The translations under genes were made by a program, and so were the position numbers. A stretch of 64,000 nt of DNA from Epiperipatus broadwayi. Taxonomy: Eukaryota; Onychophora; Udeonychophora; Euonychophora; Peripatidae. The notes under the pieces were generated by a model. It had not been told where the DNA came from and made no database searches. It saw nothing but the letters and a program-made list of their open reading frames with translations. Shown in pieces: positions 59,265-64,000 of the stretch (positions within the stretch are counted from its first letter, which is position 1; each line of letters opens with the position of its first letter). The stretch spans positions 13,778,258 through 13,842,257 of the forward strand of contig JAQFVV010000013.1 of the NCBI GenBank assembly GCA_028023455.1, written 5' to 3'.

Positions 59265-61567
59265 GTATGTTGCTTTGGAAATACAGACATCGAATTGTAA
59301 TATTATATATATATAAAGTATGGTTTAATGAAACAGTAAATATTAAACTAGTGAATACAGTGACTTTACTGTAAATTACATATTTACTTGTGGCAATTTT
59401 TTGCAATATTCCTGGCAGAAAAATCTTTAACTTTTTGTTTTTGGCCAGAAATAATCAACTTAATAAAATCATTGAACATATTTTTACTGGATGTATCCAT
59501 GTTAATTATTACAGGTTTTTATTCCAATAGTTTTGAATTAAACAAGTTAACACTACATTTTGAAATCTTCCAGGAAATTTACCAGGATCTTCACCATTTA
59601 TATTTAAAATTATAAAGAGCAATTTAGTTTTATTAAGACAAATATTTATCTAAATATAAAGGAAATATAGAATGATTATATCTAAACCCCAATTACAAAA
59701 TGATCAAACTATTCACCCCAATTCTTTAAAATATTAAAGTTGAACAAAAGTCTTTTGAGGTCTTTAAGCTAACATTCAGTTTTTCAAAAAAATCCATAAC
59801 ACTAATGATCAGCTAATTTTTCTATATCTTTTGGAATTACAATCCATTTATTATTTTCAATTCTTTTTGTCAATGGTTAACTTTCTGTCTTTAAGCCCTG
59901 ATATTGCTTTGGTAGCTACACATTTATTTTATTACTTAGGCAGAGTAAGGCATGATTTTTATTAAATATGTTACAAGTGATGCGGTGATAATTATTAAAA
60001 TAATTTGTTTATAAAATATTGTTCTATTTCAGGTTTTATATAATATAGCTGTCAGTTTATGTTTTGAAGATTTTATAGCCTTTAGCAAAATTGCTATTAT
60101 AGGTTAGTGGAAACCTTATTTAGCCTCAGGAGATTATCAATTAATACTAAGTGATAGTTTCCTGGCAACATCAAAAGCTAAAGTTATCTCTGTTTATTGG
60201 ATATAATCTCTTAATTTCCATTTTTTTGTTGAACTAAAAAATATATAATACAATATATAAATATGTGTGTGTATGTGTAATTAAAACACTTTCACAGTCT
60301 TTAGCTATAAATAATTTTAATGGAATTTTTCCATACATTTTTTAAAATAAATTTTGGCTATGTTATATTATGGACAAGTACCATTTAAAAACTGATATTG
60401 CAAACTAAAATCATAGCATCTAATAACACTATTTCCTTGATACAACTTTAAATTAAAAGGGTAATAGGTAAGATAGTAATATCTGATCTACAATCTTGGA
60501 TGATAATTTAAGTGTGTGAAACAAATAATATTATTAATTGGCATGATTTCAATGTGCTATTTGGATTTTGATTGTGCTTTGCTTCTCATCAAAATAAATG
60601 AAATACTAAATTTCTTTTTTTTTTGTCTATGAAAAACTGTCAACACTGAAAGGTTTTACATTTCTATATCCACCTCTGATAGCATCTTTTGTGACTCATT
60701 TATGAAGCTTCATATATCATTTTATACACTGATTACTGGAATCTAAATATTTTGATTTTTTAATTAAATTAAATTTTAATGCCCTATCAACATGATCTCT
60801 TATAAGATATAAATGATTCTTTATACAAATAGATCTGATATGCTTGAGGTGCCACAGAAAAGAGGAAATGGCAGTTATATACTAAGGCAGTGTAATTACA
60901 AACTAACTGGTTTAAAGTACATGGTATTCTCTCACATGAATTAATCCCATTGTTTTTTGCTAATTTTTTTCAGGGTTTATTTCCTGTTATTCATCTTAGC
61001 ACTTCCATTTTGTTTGCCCTCTTGTATACTAAATATATATTTTTATATGATAAAATTATAAAGACATTCAAATCCAATCATTAATAAGCTTAAGACAATA
61101 AGAAATTGTGACCAAAATTGATTTTCATCAAATTATATGATTAGATGTGAGGTGGGATAAGGCTGGAATAATGCTTGGTTTTCTTTTTCTCACTAAAAAA
61201 TACTTTACCATTATATCCAAGACATCCTTACTGTATTCACTGAATATATGTAAAAATTATCCTCTCACATTTTTTTGATATTTACTTATTATATATAAAC
61301 TTTTATAAAGTTCTGTAAAATTACTGTTTGAAAGATAAAAATGCAGGAAGAAATCCTATTAAAATTAATTTTAAATTAACTTTATTAGATTTACTGTATA
61401 CATTGCCATTGAAGATTATTTTATAAGTTTAAATAAAATAAAAGAAATTTCAAGTAAAGAGGTTGCAAAATAGATGTTCATATATATCAAATATTGGTTA
61501 TAATTGAGCAATAATCAATATATATATAAAATAAATAAAATATTCATTAATTAAAAACAATATTGTA
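59265..61567. other. AT-rich stretch without a recognised gene
   Basis: About 2.3 kb. The 75-codon ORF at 59388-59615 and an isolated acceptor-like site near 60974 were examined and not accepted. Nothing else was recognised. Confidence 0.45.
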
Positions 61568-61692
61568 ATTATAATTGAAATAATATTTTTAACGGTTGAG
61601 GCAGGTTAGAAAGTAACCGAAAGTACTTCTGCAGATTTAAGGATTGTTTGTAATTATTTTTAAACCATTAAAAATATTATTTCAATTATAAT
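61568..61692. mobile_element. Small hairpin element with 30-bp terminal inverted repeats
   Basis: 61568-61597 and 61663-61692 are reverse complements with one mismatch, with ends ATTATAATTGAAATAATA. The inner part has a second hairpin (GGTTAGAAAGTAACC). At 125 bp with no coding, it looks like a MITE or a structured insertion. The ends are AT-rich and no target duplication stands out, so chance cannot be fully excluded for the outermost bases. Confidence 0.55.
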
Positions 61693-64000
61693 ATATATAT
61701 ATTGTAACTAAATAAATAATAATAAAATTTATTAATTTGAAATATGTTTATAATCTGCGCCATTTGTAACAGTAAGAAAATATTTGTAACAGAATATAAA
61801 TAATGTAACAGTATTCAAATATAATGTAATGATGAAAAAGGCTGAGTGATAAAAATGATAGATGAAAGATAGTTGCTATAATTTAAAAACTAAACAGGAT
61901 ATGCTCCAGCGGTTCATCATTAGTAACCGAATAAAATTAAATGCGAAATGAATTTACTATGTTAGCTAAAATACAATTTATAATTAAATAAGGATGATGC
62001 TTACATATAAATAAGAACATATACATATCATGCTCTATTTGGGTGTCTATTTGTAATTAATTAAATATAACATTATAGCCCGTTTGCAACTATCCTAAAC
62101 ATTAATTCTGTCATGCTAATAATGAAATAAATAAATTATCCCATTTTTCAATACATAAAATAACAAAAATGAAAATTAAAACTATCATCATTAAAGATTC
62201 AAAATATTTCGATATTGGGGAGTCATTTGACCAGTAAAATATACTAGCCATTGTCATTAGATAAACTAATATTAGATCTAGCAACTGAATAAAATTACTG
62301 TGAAATCCATGGAGTGCATTTTGCTTATCTCCAATAATAGGCTCTTATAACAAAGAATCCTTCCTATTCTTCTTTCCAAATATATAAGACCATTTATGGT
62401 CATACACACACACTGGCGTTATTTATAACAACTCATAAAAAAATATCGTATAAAGTTAATAAGTTGGAAAAGGGACTGGATCACTTTTATTCAGTTTAGC
62501 TGAGTACATGTGTTTTCCATGGGTGCCACTAGATTGTTCTAAATCTAGATAAATATTACCTGTGCATAGTGTACTGAGTTCAAACTCATTCAGTTCATTT
62601 TTACTACACATGACTTGGATGACTAATGAACAAAAAAAAATGACATTCTTATATTTTATCTATGTCAATAAAATTATACGATCCCAATATCACAAAATTT
62701 ACATATCAAAGACTCTTATAGACATTTCTAACTCAGTTAACATATATTGATGAACAGATGCAAAAATACTCTCATTAATGACTTCCAAACAAACATAGTG
62801 AAGACCATTACTAAGTGGATGGCCATGAAACTAGTTACTTAACTTAATTATTTATCATAATATAATGATGATAATAACTCATGTACAGTACTATGTTTAA
62901 ACGGTGTTTTAATCAGTAATACGATATCCATCTTTGATGAGGATGATCAAAACTCATGGGCACAACATAATTTTAGCTTTCTTTTATTAACCTATAATTA
63001 TTAAAACTTGGTTAGATGTCAAGCATAATCCTTAAACATTCCTATATGTAAATCAATATCCTGCACTTGCTTAACATGTGCGAGTGATGCTTAATATTTG
63101 CAAGTGATGATAATTTAAAATGATAGAATCAAGACAAAAAAATATAACAATATTTTTAATAATAATTTGGAAACCAATTAAGATATATAATTATATTTAT
63201 TAATACTATTCTTTTTTCTTTTCTTTTTTTTAAATCAAATTTACTAATTATACAGTTGACTCTATTATTATATTAATTAAATATAGAATTAATACAAAGT
63301 TTTATACATGCATAACCAAATAAACTTATATACAAGTTTATTATTATTTCCTTTTTTTTTCAAAATAAGCTGGCTTAAACTGATATTAGAAAAAAATATT
63401 CTATAAATGCTCATTCAAAATTTTCACTACTTATATGTCATAAAATCAACTTACATTTAGGTAATGTGTGAGTTTTTTCTCACTTTTATTCATATGTTAA
63501 GCCCTGCTCTTCAATTTCCTATATTTAAACTAATTATGCATAACCTATTCTTTTGACATGTTTGTTTAAGCAGTTATACATGCACACACCCAGTAATATG
63601 TCAACATATATGTTTAAAATGTATACCCCTATATGATGGATTAATACACAAATCACATATATAAAAAAAATAAAAAAAATATTATTGCAACCTTGAGCCA
63701 AAATAAATAACAATCAAAAAAAAAACATTATCAAGCATATATATTGAGAGGTTGAACAATAATAAAAAAAACATCTTAATATTACAATATATAATAATAA
63801 TAAAAAATCAAAATAATGAAAAAAAAACTATGTTTAATGAATTTAAACTGTGTGTGTATTGTCATGTATTATGAAGAATAACATAATCAATGAACAAACT
63901 CTTAATGTTTTCTGTATCAAAAGAAAAAAAATGTTTTGACTTTATAAATTAAAGTTTACTTTTAATAAGTAAGAATAAAAGATTTGTTAATGAAAGTTCA
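61693..64000. other. AT-rich stretch without a recognised gene
   Basis: No credible exon, tRNA or repeat family member was recognised up to the window edge. ORFs such as 62562-62750 are short and without motifs. Confidence 0.45.

Noticed and set aside
60961-61078. Acceptor-like polypyrimidine and AG at 60974 followed by a hydrophobic reading on the plus strand
   Set aside because: The phase would fit the cyclase-like donor, but the peptide has none of the cyclase core residues and is a short low-complexity AT-rich reading. An isolated TTTTTTCAG is common here.

Overview
This window is AT-rich (roughly a quarter G+C by eye) non-coding DNA from an animal nuclear genome. It has no long open reading frames, no operons and no bacterial signals. 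What it does have is decayed retrotransposons, tRNA-derived SINEs, foldback (inverted-repeat) elements, microsatellites, and two short stretches that look like real exons. An exon resembling the ADP-ribosyl cyclase (CD38/BST1) family, an RTE-clade LINE, Penelope-like elements (PLEs) with GIY-YIG domains and tRNA SINEs together fit an invertebrate metazoan. I cannot place the phylum.

Layout: 1-1000 is a LINE C-terminal fragment (minus). 7571-8665 is an inverted/tandem repeat whose internal junction carries a hammerhead-ribozyme-like motif. 14743-14872 is a SINE with a 16-bp target duplication. 15930-19243 is a near full-length RTE LINE (minus) with an 11-bp target duplication and a broken ORF. 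20630-22870 is a second, older RTE copy (plus), interrupted by a foldback element with a 13-bp target duplication. 25712-29300 and 30273-32722 are a duplicated segment; the first copy carries a decayed pogo/Tigger-like DNA transposon and the second preserves its empty site. 32890-34580 and 49190-50830 are another, older duplicated pair. 35270-37400 is a four-unit inverted array, and nested in it is a composite foldback element (36136-37225) with three copies of a second hammerhead-like motif. Relatives of that element lie at 41252, 45276 and 48240.

PLE remnants with inverted terminal repeats occur at 41821-44597 (plus), 55837-56604 (minus) and 58454-59264 (a head-to-head palindrome). 38106-38757 is a further inverted repeat with a PLE-like signature. 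52350-53525 and 57450-58390 are a third duplicated pair, with a SINE in the first copy and its empty site in the second.

Likely host gene content: a first coding exon at 47163-47335 (plus; signal peptide plus the start of an ADP-ribosyl cyclase-like domain, ending at a GTAAG donor), and a candidate 3'-terminal exon at 53587-53768 (minus; splice acceptor, about 53 codons, stop, AATAAA). They are on opposite strands and so belong to different genes. The most unusual theme is the repeated inverted-repeat architecture: two of its families carry hammerhead-like cores and three of its members carry PLE GIY-YIG remains.
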